64,000 nucleotides of DNA from Microbacterium sp. BH-3-3-3 (GTDB lineage: Bacteria > Actinomycetota > Actinomycetes > Actinomycetales > Microbacteriaceae): assembly GCF_001792815.1 (NCBI RefSeq), contig NZ_CP017674.1, positions 1,922,001 through 1,986,000 on the forward strand, given 5' to 3'. Positions within the stretch are counted from its first letter, which is position 1. Each line of letters begins with the position of its first letter. Positions 55,690 to 63,645 of this stretch are shown one piece after another. The notes under the pieces were generated by a model. The model did not search any database, was not told the DNA's origin, and saw only the letters and a program-made list of their open reading frames with translations. Made by a program: the position numbers and the translations under genes.

Positions 55690-56231
55690 GACGACGGTTG
55701 AAGGTCTCGATCGTTCTCCTGGCGTGCATCGCACTTACGGGCTGCTCGCTCACGAACCAATCTGAGGAAGAAACCATGACCGTCGACAGTGTTTTATCTC
55801 GCGGGAACGACTTGTACGCGGCTGTGCGAGCTGTCGTGGGTGAGGACGCGTGGTCGACAGATGAGAAATGGCTATCGTGCGGGGTTACTGATGGACAGGC
55901 GCGGGTGCAATTGCGTCTCGACTCAAGGCTTGCGGCGGACATTCCCGGACGACCTCAAGATCTGATCGAGCTTGTGCGCGAGCGCTGGTTGGCCTTGGGC
56001 GTCGATGCCGCCCCCGCAGTCAACAGCGATCTTGATCCCGTCCGATACATACTTTCCGACCCGCCTTTCTTGCAGGGCGTGAAACAGGACGGTTCCACTT
56101 CGAATCTCTGGCTCGGAACAGGGATCGCCAACTTTGGCTACGTCAGCCCCTGCGTCCCCGGTGACGTGTTTCTGCTGAACGGCGTGACACGTTCATCTTT
56201 TTCCCACACGTCGTCGGGTACGACGCACTGA
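55686..56231 (+). CDS. Secreted lipoprotein, partner of the WXG hydrolase
   Basis: 181 aa. A lipoprotein signal peptide RRRLKVSIVLLACIALTGC ends at Cys20 in the lipobox LTGC. The mature part has no recognised domain; it contains a WLSCG motif and a second cysteine in YVSPCVPG that may form a disulfide. The GTG start overlaps the hydrolase stop. GC content is lower than that of neighbouring genes (about 60% in hand-counted lines). The arrangement would suit an immunity protein or a membrane-anchored accessory, but that is inference. Confidence 0.75.
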   Translation: MRRRLKVSIVLLACIALTGCSLTNQSEEETMTVDSVLSRGNDLYAAVRAVVGEDAWSTDEKWLSCGVTDGQARVQLRLDSRLAADIPGRPQDLIELVRERWLALGVDAAPAVNSDLDPVRYILSDPPFLQGVKQDGSTSNLWLGTGIANFGYVSPCVPGDVFLLNGVTRSSFSHTSSGTTH

Positions 56232-56298
56232 GAGGACCGAACGAACTTCAGGGTGTCCTCCGGTGACGCTCCGCACCCGCGATGTCCGAGCCTCGGGT

Positions 56299-56304
56299 TA
56301 GCCT
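56299..56304 (+). promoter_or_regulatory. -10 element for leaderless ATP-grasp transcript
   Basis: TAGCCT, last base seven bases before the ATG at 56311. Confidence 0.6.
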
Positions 56305-56310
56305 GACCAC

Positions 56311-57251
56311 ATGTCGGGCAAGGTCTACGTCATCCATGAGAACCCCCAGTGGCTCCCGCCGTTCGAGGCGGCGTTCACAGCCGAGGGTGTGCCGTTCGAG
56401 GAGTGGTTGCTCACCGACGGGTCGATCGACCTGTCGGTCGAGCCGCCCGAGGGCATCTTCTGGTCGCGTCTGAGTGCCTCGGCGCATACGCGTGATCACG
56501 CGCACAGCAAGGAGTTCGGCCGTGCCGTGCTGCGCTGGCTGGCGTCGTGGGGGCGCACCGTCATCAACGGCGCCGACGTGCTGGAGCTCGAGGTCAGCAA
56601 GGTCGCTCAGCATGCGGCTCTGCGTCACGCCGGTATCGATGTGCCGCGGACCGTCGCGGTGTTCGGCGTCGACGATCTCGCCGCGAAGGCCGAGCAGTTC
56701 GGGGCACCGTTCATCAGCAAGCACAACCAGGGAGGCAAGGGCCTCGGCGTACGCCGCTGGGACTCCGTGGCCGAGTTCTCGGAATGGGTCTCCTCCCCGA
56801 GTTCGAGCCGTCGCCCGACGGCATCACGCTGCTGCAAGAACTCCTGGTCGCGAAGGCGCCGTTCATCACCCGCGCCGAGTTCGTGGCGGGCGAGTTCGTC
56901 TACGCCGTTCGAGTCGACACGAGCGCGGGCAGCTTCGAGCTCTGCCCGGCCGAGGCCTGCGCGGTGCCCGGAGCCGACGGTGTCGAGCCCGAGCCCCTCT
57001 TCCGCCTCCGCGATGACGTCGACCAGGCACTCATCGACCGTTACCTGGCCTTCCTCGCCGCCGAGGGGGTCGGCATCGCCGGGATCGAGTTCATCGAGAC
57101 CCGTGACGGACGCACCGTCACCTACGACGTGAACACCAACACCAACTACAACCCCGATGTCGAGGCGACCGCGCCGCGTTCCGGACCGCGTGCCATCGCG
57201 CGCTGGCTGGGTTCGCTGCTCCCCCAAGAGGCTGTGGGTGCCCGTGGCTGA
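56311..57251 (+). pseudogene. ATP-grasp ligase, frameshifted in the middle
   Basis: Frame 1 reads well from 56311 up to TGG at 56785-56787 (FISKHNQGGKGLGVRRWDSVAEFSEW), and the homologous continuation GLLPEFEPSPDGITLLQELL is in another frame, ending at 57251. Adding one G to the run at 56786-56788 joins the halves perfectly into a protein of 313 residues with ATP-grasp features (KHNQGGKG, DVNTNTNYNPD). So either a one-base deletion or a homopolymer sequencing error has occurred. The family joins an acid to an amine; the substrate is unknown. The sequence ends by overlapping the next gene. Confidence 0.85.
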
Positions 57252-58554
57252 GGCTGCCTCGCCGCACACAGAGTGGCACGGCTTCGGGTTCGCGACGCGT
57301 CAGGTGCACGCCGGCGAGGTCGAAGACCTCACGCACGGCTCCCGCATCACCCCGGTGCACCTGTCGGCGGCGTACCGTTTCGCCTCGTTCCAAGAGGCCA
57401 CCGATCGGTTCGGCGGCGCCGATCTGGGGCACCTGTACTCGCGAAACCTGAACCCGACGAACCAGGTCGCCGAAGCACGACTGGCGTCGCTCGAAGGCGG
57501 TGCCGGCACGATCGTCGTCGGCTCCGGCCAGGCAGCCATCACCATGGCCCTGCTGGGTCTCGCCGGCAGCGGCGAGCACCTCGTGTCGACCGCGAGCATC
57601 TACAGCGGAACCCGAGTGCTGTTCGACCGCACCTTCGCGCGCATGGGTGTCAGCGTCGACTACGTCTGGGACCCCAGCGACGAGCGCGAGTGGGACTCCC
57701 TCATTCGGCCCGAGACCAAGGCGATCTTCACCGAGACGTTGCCGAACCCGAAGAACGACGTCGTCGACATCGACGCCGTCGCCCGAGTGGCACGCAGGCA
57801 CGGCATCCCCCTCGTCGTGGACAACACGATCGCGACCCCCTTCCTGATCCGTCCCATCGAGCACGGAGCCGACATCGTCGTGCATTCCGCGACGAAGTTC
57901 CTCTCGGGTCACGGCGCCAATCTCGCGGGTGCCGTCGTCGACGGCGGAACGTTCGACTGGCCGGCATCCGATCGCCCCTATCCAGGAATCACCGCAACGC
58001 CGATCGCAGAACACGCCTCGTTCGTCGACGCGTTCGGCCCTCGCGCGTTCGAGTTCTTCCTGCGGTTCGGCATCGCCAACGACACCGGTCCCGCCCTGTC
58101 GCCGCTCAACGGCTTCCTGCTGCAGCAGGGCATGGAGACGTTGTCGGTGCGCATGCGCCAACACCTCTCCAGCGCACACACGATCGCGACGTGGCTCGAG
58201 CAACACGGCGGCGTCGAGAGCGTCGACTACGCCGGACTCCCGTCGCACCCGCAGCACGCGCTCGCCGTCCGCGACTACGGCGGGCTCTCGGGATCGGTAT
58301 TCTCGTTCACGGTGGCCGGGGGCCGCGACGGCGCAGAGCGGTTCTTCGACGCGCTGCGCCTGTTCAGCCGCATGACGAACATCGGCGACACCCGCTCGAT
58401 GGCGCTGCACCCCGCGACCACGACCCACCTGGGCTTCACGCAAGAGACGCGCGACCGTCTCGGCATCGGCGACGGTCTCGTGCGTCTGTCGATCGGCCTC
58501 GAGGATGCCGCAGACCTCATCGCCGACCTGGATCAGGCGCTTCGCGCGGTCTGA
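57238..58554 (+). CDS. O-acetylhomoserine/O-acetylserine sulfhydrylase family, PLP-dependent
   Basis: 438 aa. Cys/Met metabolism PLP enzyme with the pyridoxal lysine Lys220 in VVHSATKFLSGHG and typical YSRNLNPTNQVAEARLASLEGG and VVDNTIATPFLIRPIEHGAD motifs. The best match by memory is O-acetylhomoserine aminocarboxypropyltransferase (MetY), making homocysteine from sulfide; cystathionine gamma-synthase is less likely given the length. GTG at 57238 with AGAGG six bases upstream; GTG at 57244 is an alternative. Neighbouring sulfonate/sulfone monooxygenases support a role in sulfur assimilation. Confidence 0.88.
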   Translation: MPVAEAASPHTEWHGFGFATRQVHAGEVEDLTHGSRITPVHLSAAYRFASFQEATDRFGGADLGHLYSRNLNPTNQVAEARLASLEGGAGTIVVGSGQAAITMALLGLAGSGEHLVSTASIYSGTRVLFDRTFARMGVSVDYVWDPSDEREWDSLIRPETKAIFTETLPNPKNDVVDIDAVARVARRHGIPLVVDNTIATPFLIRPIEHGADIVVHSATKFLSGHGANLAGAVVDGGTFDWPASDRPYPGITATPIAEHASFVDAFGPRAFEFFLRFGIANDTGPALSPLNGFLLQQGMETLSVRMRQHLSSAHTIATWLEQHGGVESVDYAGLPSHPQHALAVRDYGGLSGSVFSFTVAGGRDGAERFFDALRLFSRMTNIGDTRSMALHPATTTHLGFTQETRDRLGIGDGLVRLSIGLEDAADLIADLDQALRAV

Positions 58555-59034
58555 CGCCGGCGGCGCCGCACCGCGGGCCGATCCGTCGGCCTCGGCGGCT
58601 TTTGTCGAGCTCAGCCCCTGACGCCGACGCAGCACTCCTCCCCGCCCCCCGTTGAGTGTCCAAGACACGCCGCATCCGCGCTCGACTGAGCGGCGTGTCC
58701 TGGACACTCAACGCTGGGGACGCCCGCGCAGCGCGCGCGGCGTGGAGACGCGCAGGCCGCTCTCTCCCCCCGTTGAGTGTCCAAGACACGCCGCACCCCA
58801 CCCCGACTGAGCGGCGTGTTCTGGACACTCAACGCTGGGGACGCCCGCGCAGCGCGCGCGGCGTGGAGACGCGCAGGCCGCTCTCTCCCCCCGTTGAGTG
58901 TCCAAGACACGCCGCACCCCACCCCGACTGAGCGGCGTGTTCTGGACACTCAACGCTGGGGAAGCGCACGTAGAGCGTGGGGCGCGTTCGGAACCCTCAC
59001 CAGGGGAGACGCGCGCAGCGCGAGGGCGCCGCGA
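58555..59034. other. Gap with hairpin repeats between convergent genes
   Basis: 480 bases without a gene. The repeat array (58651-58954) fills its centre; the remainder on both sides is GC-rich with no recognisable feature. The genes on either side converge onto it. Confidence 0.6.
58651..58954. repeat. Three tandem 121-bp repeats each carrying a 62-bp palindromic hairpin
   Basis: Units start at 58651, 58772 and 58893 (period 121). Each begins with a left arm GTTGAGTGTCC-A-AGACACGCCGC and ends 62 bases later with a right arm GCGGCGTGT-CC/TC-TGGACACTCAAC, giving a 23-bp stem with one mismatch in the first unit and two adjacent ones in the other two, and a 16-base loop. Units 2 and 3 are identical across the hairpin, unit 1 differs in the loop. 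The third unit is cut off after the hairpin. Such arrays may act as bidirectional terminators, protein-binding sites, or as a dispersed repeat family. Confidence 0.9.
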
Positions 59035-60096
59035 TCAGGCGTCGCGGAGAGCCTCGAGGCGCCGCACGCGCGGGATGACGTCGGCGGCGAAACGCTGCAG
59101 TTCGGGCAGGTGCGGCGAGAACTGCAGCAGCAGGGTCGAGACGCCGACGTTCGCGAACTCGACGATGCGTTCGGCAACCTGATCGGGCGTGCCGATGAGG
59201 TTGGGCCGCAGGCCGCGGTTCGACACCGAGTACTCCTTCAGGTCGACCGGGGTGTCGAGCTTCGACTTGCTCACGAAGTCCTGGTAAGAGCCGTAGGCCG
59301 CTCCCCCGCGCACGTCGGTGATGCGGTCGATCTCGGCCTGGGCCTCGTCGTCGGTGTCGCGGACGACCGCGTACGCGGCCATGCCGAACGCCTCGAACGG
59401 CGAGGCGCCGGCCTCGGAGCGCCGACGGCGCATGTCGGCCACCTTCGTCGACAGCTCCTCGAGCGTGCCGCCGTGCGTCAGGTACGCGTCGGCGAAGCGC
59501 GTGATCGCGGTGCGACCGGCCTCGCTCTCGCCCCCGGCGTACAGGCGCGGAAGCACCTGCGGCTTCGGTTCGGTGTACGTGCCCTCGGTGCGGTAGTACT
59601 CGCCCTCGTAGGCGAAGGGGGTCTGCGTCCACAGGCCCCGCAGCACCTCGACCCACTCGATCGTGCGGGCGTAACGGTCGTCGTGCGCGCTGAACAGGCC
59701 GTCGTACTGCTTGGCCTCTTCGGCCCACCAGGCCGACACGACGTTCAGCGTGAAGCGCCCCCCGCTGATCTCGTCTATGGTCGCCGCCTGCTTCGCGGTG
59801 TGGAACGGGTTGTGAAACCCCGGGCGCACCGCCGTCATGAGCTCGAGACGAGACGTCACCGCCGCCAGACCGGCGGTCACCGCCCACGCGTCGAGCGACG
59901 GGGCTTCGACGCCCTTGATGTCGTTCAGGTTGAGCTCGGGAATGAGCGTCAGGTCGAAGCCGCCCTCTTCGGCGACGCGGGCGATCTCGGCGATGTGGGC
60001 GAACGACACGGGCGTCTGCTCGTCGTCGACGTTGCGCAACCACCCGCCGAAGATCGGGGTCCAGTAGCCGAATCGCACGCGCTGGGGGGAGGTCAT
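59035..60096 (-). CDS. LLM-class flavin monooxygenase, SsuD-like
   Basis: 353 aa. Luciferase-like FMNH2-dependent monooxygenase of the alkanesulfonate/dimethylsulfone type: RFGYWTPIFGGWLRNV, RLELMTAVRPGFHNPFHTAKQAATIDEISGGRFTLNVVSAWW and YAGGESEAGRT. Such enzymes desulfonate alkanesulfonates to release sulfite, or oxidise sulfones. Its ATG is preceded by GAGGAT. It is divergent from the sfnG-like gene (123-base gap), and converges with the MetY gene across the hairpin repeats. Confidence 0.88.
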   Translation of the reverse strand: MTSPQRVRFGYWTPIFGGWLRNVDDEQTPVSFAHIAEIARVAEEGGFDLTLIPELNLNDIKGVEAPSLDAWAVTAGLAAVTSRLELMTAVRPGFHNPFHTAKQAATIDEISGGRFTLNVVSAWWAEEAKQYDGLFSAHDDRYARTIEWVEVLRGLWTQTPFAYEGEYYRTEGTYTEPKPQVLPRLYAGGESEAGRTAITRFADAYLTHGGTLEELSTKVADMRRRRSEAGASPFEAFGMAAYAVVRDTDDEAQAEIDRITDVRGGAAYGSYQDFVSKSKLDTPVDLKEYSVSNRGLRPNLIGTPDQVAERIVEFANVGVSTLLLQFSPHLPELQRFAADVIPRVRRLEALRDA

Positions 60097-60219
60097 TGGT
60101 CCATCCTCACCCGTTCCCAGACGCCCGGGGTCACGGGGCGAAACGGGCCGTCACATGACGTTGACCCGAAGCCGACCCGGTGCGACGGTGGCCGTGTTCC
60201 GATCCGCGAGGAGGATTCC
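60097..60219. promoter_or_regulatory. Divergent intergenic region of the two monooxygenase genes
   Basis: 123 bases upstream of both genes. GAGGAG lies before the right-hand ATG. No clear -35/-10 pair can be singled out by eye. Confidence 0.4.
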
Positions 60220-61353
60220 ATGACCGACATCTCCCCCACCCACGAGCCCCTGAAGTTCGCCTACTGGGTTCCCAACGTCAGTGGCGGACTGGTCATCAGC
60301 TCGATCGAGCAGCGCACCGACTGGAGTTACGACTACAACGTGAAGCTGGCGCAGACGGCCGAGCGCGTCGGCTTCGAGTACGCGCTGAGCCAGGTGCGGT
60401 ACGCCTCCAGCTACGGCGCGGCCCAGCAGCACGAGTCCACCTCGATCAGCCTCGCGCTGCTGCTGAACACCGAGCGACTCAAGGTCATCTCGGCGATCCA
60501 CCCGGGGATCTGGCATCCGGCGGTTCTCGCGAAGTTCATCAACACCGCCGACCAGTTCTCGCACGGGCGGGCCGCGGTGAACGTGGTCAGCGGATGGTTC
60601 AAAGACGAGTACACCGACCTAGGTCTGGAATGGCTCGAACACGATGAGCGGTACGAGCGGGCCGCCGAATTCATCCAGGTGCTGCGGGGCCTCTGGACAC
60701 ACGAGAAGTTCTCGTTCCACGGCAAGTACTACGACATCACCGACTTCACGCTGCGTCCGTTCCCGTACGAGGTGCCGGGGCGCCCCCACCCCGAGATCTT
60801 CCAGGGCGGGAACAGCACCGCCGCGCGATTCAATGGCGGCGCCTTCTCGGACTGGTACTTCTCGAACGGCAAGGACTTCGACGGCTTCACCGAGCAGTAC
60901 GACGACGTCACGCGCGTCGCCGCCGAGCACGGGCGCCGCACGCGCTTCGGCCTGAACGGCTTCGTCATCCAGCGCGACAGCCGTGCCGCGGCCGAGGCGC
61001 AGCTGCGCGACATCATCGAGCACGCCGACGACAGCGCGGTGCAGGGATTCCGTCGGAGCGTGCAAGAAGCCGGTGCCGCCACGAAAGACGGCAAGGGCAT
61101 GTGGGCCGACTCGTCGCTCGACGACCTCGTGCAGTACAACGACGGTTTCCGCACGAAATTGTTCGGCGACGCGCAGCAGATCGCGGAACGGATCATCGAA
61201 TACAAGAAGCGCGGTGTCGATCTGTTCCTGCTGGGCTTCCTGCATTTCCAGGAGGAGCTCGAGCACTTCGGTGAGACGGTGATCCCGATCGTGCGCGAGC
61301 TCGAGGCCGATCTCGCGCGCACCGGGGACGCGATCGCGGTACCGGCCCGCTGA
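60220..61353 (+). CDS. sfnG: Dimethylsulfone monooxygenase SfnG-type
   Basis: 377 aa from the ATG with GAGGAG upstream. Luciferase-like monooxygenase with LKFAYWVPNVSGGLVISSIEQRTDW at the start, VISAIHPGIWHPAVLAKFINTADQFSHGRAAVNVVSGWFKDEY and IFQGGNSTAARF, which is the signature of SfnG, the FMNH2-dependent enzyme that turns dimethylsulfone to methanesulfinate. The frame is fortuitously open for a further 1.4 kb upstream through the neighbouring gene's antisense. Followed by another luciferase-like gene after 26 bases. Confidence 0.9.
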   Translation: MTDISPTHEPLKFAYWVPNVSGGLVISSIEQRTDWSYDYNVKLAQTAERVGFEYALSQVRYASSYGAAQQHESTSISLALLLNTERLKVISAIHPGIWHPAVLAKFINTADQFSHGRAAVNVVSGWFKDEYTDLGLEWLEHDERYERAAEFIQVLRGLWTHEKFSFHGKYYDITDFTLRPFPYEVPGRPHPEIFQGGNSTAARFNGGAFSDWYFSNGKDFDGFTEQYDDVTRVAAEHGRRTRFGLNGFVIQRDSRAAAEAQLRDIIEHADDSAVQGFRRSVQEAGAATKDGKGMWADSSLDDLVQYNDGFRTKLFGDAQQIAERIIEYKKRGVDLFLLGFLHFQEELEHFGETVIPIVRELEADLARTGDAIAVPAR

Positions 61354-61367
61354 CCGGAGGCCCCGCT

Positions 61368-61373
61368 TAGGCT
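61368..61373 (+). promoter_or_regulatory. -10 element for leaderless luciferase-like gene
   Basis: TAGGCT, last base seven bases before the ATG at 61380, within the short gap after sfnG. Confidence 0.55.
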
Positions 61374-61379
61374 CGAAGA

Positions 61380-62450
61380 ATGGCGCGAATCAGCGGGGTG
61401 CCCGAGAGCACGCGGGTCGGCGCGCGGCTGGGGTTCTTCACCCGACTTCTGGATGCCGGAACCGACGGCCAGCGGTATCGTGCGGCGCTCGAACAGGTGC
61501 GTGCGGCCGAGAAGCTCGGCTTCGCGTCGTTGTGGGTCGCCCAGCATCACTTCGACCGTGACGAGGGGGGACTGCCGTCGCCCTTCCCGTTCCTGGCGGC
61601 GGCCGCCGTGCAGACCGACCACATCGCCCTGGGAACCGGCATCGTGACGCTGCCCATCGACGACCCGGTTCGCGTGGCCGAAGATGCCGCGTTCGTCGAC
61701 GCCCTGAGCGCAGGGCGCGTGCAGCTCGGCATCGGCACCGGTGGCACTCCCTCGTCGTTCGCCGCGTTCCGCCGCTCGTCCGACGACCGGCGCGAGATCC
61801 AGGCCGAGCACGTCTCGGTACTCCGCGACGCCTTCGCCGGGCGCGGGATCCGCGACACGGAGCTGCGGCTCAACCCCCCAGCTCCCCACCTGGGCTCACG
61901 CCTCTGGCAGGCGACCTTCTCGGTCGACGGCGGGCGTCGCGCCGGGCGGGAGGGCGACGGTCTTCTGCTCTCGCGCACGCAGCCCCGAGAACCCGGGCAG
62001 GCGCTGCACGATGTCCAGCTGCCGGTCATCGAGGCCTACCTCGCGGCGTTGCCGTCGGGGGTCGAGCCCCGCATCCTCGCCTCGCGCACGGCGGTGGTGG
62101 TCGACGCTGCCGACCTCGACGAGACCTGGCGCGGAGCTGAGCGCGGCATCCGGCGCCTCACCCGCACCTTCCTTCGACGCGACGACTCGGGTGATCTGCG
62201 AGATCTGGCGCGCGACTCCGACACCCACCTCGGCACCGTCGACGAGGTCGTGGCCTCACTGACCGCCGATCTCACCCTGGCCCGGGCGACAGATGTGGCT
62301 TTCCAGGTGCATTCCGTCGACCCCGCGCACGAGGTGACGCTGCGCTCGCTGGAGTTGCTGGCCGAGGAGGTGGCCCCCCGTATCGGCTTGCGCACGGGGG
62401 CCGAGGCCGCCGGTGAGCTTCTGAATGTCGGGGCCGACGTCGACGTATGA
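61380..62450 (+). CDS. Luciferase-like FMN monooxygenase, alkanal-type subgroup
   Basis: 356 aa. TIM-barrel LLM protein beginning with TRVGARLGFFTRLLDAG and the bacterial luciferase-type EKLGFASLWVAQHHFDRDEGGLPSPFPFLAAAAVQTDHIALGTGIVTLPIDDPVRVAEDAAFVDALSAGR. It belongs to the putative FMN-dependent luciferase-like monooxygenase subgroup (CE1758 family as I recall), of unknown substrate. Its start fits a leaderless message, so it can be expressed independently of sfnG. A weak hairpin (62456-62471) follows the stop. Confidence 0.87.
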   Translation: MARISGVPESTRVGARLGFFTRLLDAGTDGQRYRAALEQVRAAEKLGFASLWVAQHHFDRDEGGLPSPFPFLAAAAVQTDHIALGTGIVTLPIDDPVRVAEDAAFVDALSAGRVQLGIGTGGTPSSFAAFRRSSDDRREIQAEHVSVLRDAFAGRGIRDTELRLNPPAPHLGSRLWQATFSVDGGRRAGREGDGLLLSRTQPREPGQALHDVQLPVIEAYLAALPSGVEPRILASRTAVVVDAADLDETWRGAERGIRRLTRTFLRRDDSGDLRDLARDSDTHLGTVDEVVASLTADLTLARATDVAFQVHSVDPAHEVTLRSLELLAEEVAPRIGLRTGAEAAGELLNVGADVDV

Positions 62451-62498
62451 CGCCAGAGGAATACATTCCTCCGTCGGAATGCGTTCGCCTCGACCCCG

Positions 62499-63617
62499 TC
62501 AACGGAAGAGGTCGAAGACGAGGGTGAACACCCACCAGCCGCCGATGGCGACCGCGACGACGACGGTGACCCACGAGAAGCGGCGTTTCAACCGTCGACC
62601 AGGCACGGCGACGCCCCGGGGTGGGGGAGTGAGCAGCGGAGCGGCCGGATACGACACTCCGGCGTCGACCGAAACCGTGGGCACCCCCGACGAGGCTGCG
62701 GCCGACAGCCGCTCATCGCGCCAGCGCGCCCACTGCGCGAGTTTGTCGTCGATCGCGTCGACGGTCACGAACAACCGCTCCCAGACGGCGGGGTCGAGCG
62801 TCGACAGCTCGCGCCGCGAGTAGAGGAACAGCCAGTCGTCGATGATCTCGACGTCGAGCGCGGCGGCGCTGTCGATGAAGCGCGCCATCACGTCGGGCGT
62901 GAAGAGATACAGTGCATCGCGCTCGTACCCCTCCGGGCAGTACAGCGCGAAGTGCCTGTCGAAATCGCCCTCGAGACTGAGCCGCTGGCGTGGGCCGAAC
63001 GAGACGGGCAGGTTGGTTCCCCCGAAGAGGCCGTTGTTGCCCACGGCATCCAGGACGATGTGCGGCAGCGGGGTGTCGAGGCGGAGGGCGACGTACCCCC
63101 ACCGGTGCGTCTGCTTGTTCTTGCCCGACCCCGTCTCGTACGAGAAGTTGCCGATCTCCACGGCCCGCGGACGTTCTCCGCGCACGAGATCGCTGGTCTC
63201 GCGAGCGCGACCGAGGCCGAAGATCATGCCGGGAAGCTCGGGGTTCGCGAACCCCGGATGCCAGGTCATCCCGTTGGCGCGCGCGAAGCGGTCCAGGCGG
63301 TATCGGCGCACGGCCGCTCCCCCGAGGCCGCGGATGATCGCCACACCCGTGAAGACGGCGATGGCCAGGAAGAAGGCGAGGACCAGCAGGGAGATCGGGC
63401 CGGAGCCGTCGCGTGCGAAGAACGACGCGACGATCGCGCCGAAGACCGGCACGGCCACGAGCAGGAACGCGGCGCCCACGATCACCAGCACGACGATCGA
63501 CACGAGCCGACCGCTCAGTCTGCCCTCGCGTCGCAGCTGCGCGCTGAACGCGCGCGCCGTCGCGCGGTCGACGGGCTCGGTGAGCGGCGCGGGGTCGAAC
63601 GGTGCGTTCCGGGTCAT
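62499..63617 (-). CDS. Membrane protein of unknown function, paralogue 1
   Basis: 372 aa. Two N-terminal membrane segments (about residues 39-64 and 71-97), a cytosolic domain of about 200 residues with GNFSYETGSGKNKQTHRWGYVALRL, and a C-terminal membrane segment (about 343-365) preceded by PRGVAVPGRRLKRRFSW. The ATG follows GGGAGG. The central domain may be a DUF3137-like fold, but this is a guess. It is followed on the minus strand, upstream, by a gene with the same ending, so a duplication occurred. Confidence 0.8.
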   Translation of the reverse strand: MTRNAPFDPAPLTEPVDRATARAFSAQLRREGRLSGRLVSIVVLVIVGAAFLLVAVPVFGAIVASFFARDGSGPISLLVLAFFLAIAVFTGVAIIRGLGGAAVRRYRLDRFARANGMTWHPGFANPELPGMIFGLGRARETSDLVRGERPRAVEIGNFSYETGSGKNKQTHRWGYVALRLDTPLPHIVLDAVGNNGLFGGTNLPVSFGPRQRLSLEGDFDRHFALYCPEGYERDALYLFTPDVMARFIDSAAALDVEIIDDWLFLYSRRELSTLDPAVWERLFVTVDAIDDKLAQWARWRDERLSAAASSGVPTVSVDAGVSYPAAPLLTPPPRGVAVPGRRLKRRFSWVTVVVAVAIGGWWVFTLVFDLFR

Positions 63618-63645
63618 CGTGATCGCCTCCCTTCGTCGACGGTAC

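Noticed and set aside
57118..58707. Minus-strand open frame opposite the MetY-type gene
   Set aside because: Antisense shadow; the sense strand carries a full PLP enzyme.
58651..58954. CRISPR array
   Set aside because: Only three units of 121 bp, with near-identical internal sequence and no short repeats alternating with unique spacers; no cas genes.
58777..60219. N-terminal extension of the SfnG-type gene
   Set aside because: The frame is open upstream but runs antisense through the neighbouring monooxygenase and the repeats; GAGGAG before the ATG at 60220 and the family's normal length fix the start.
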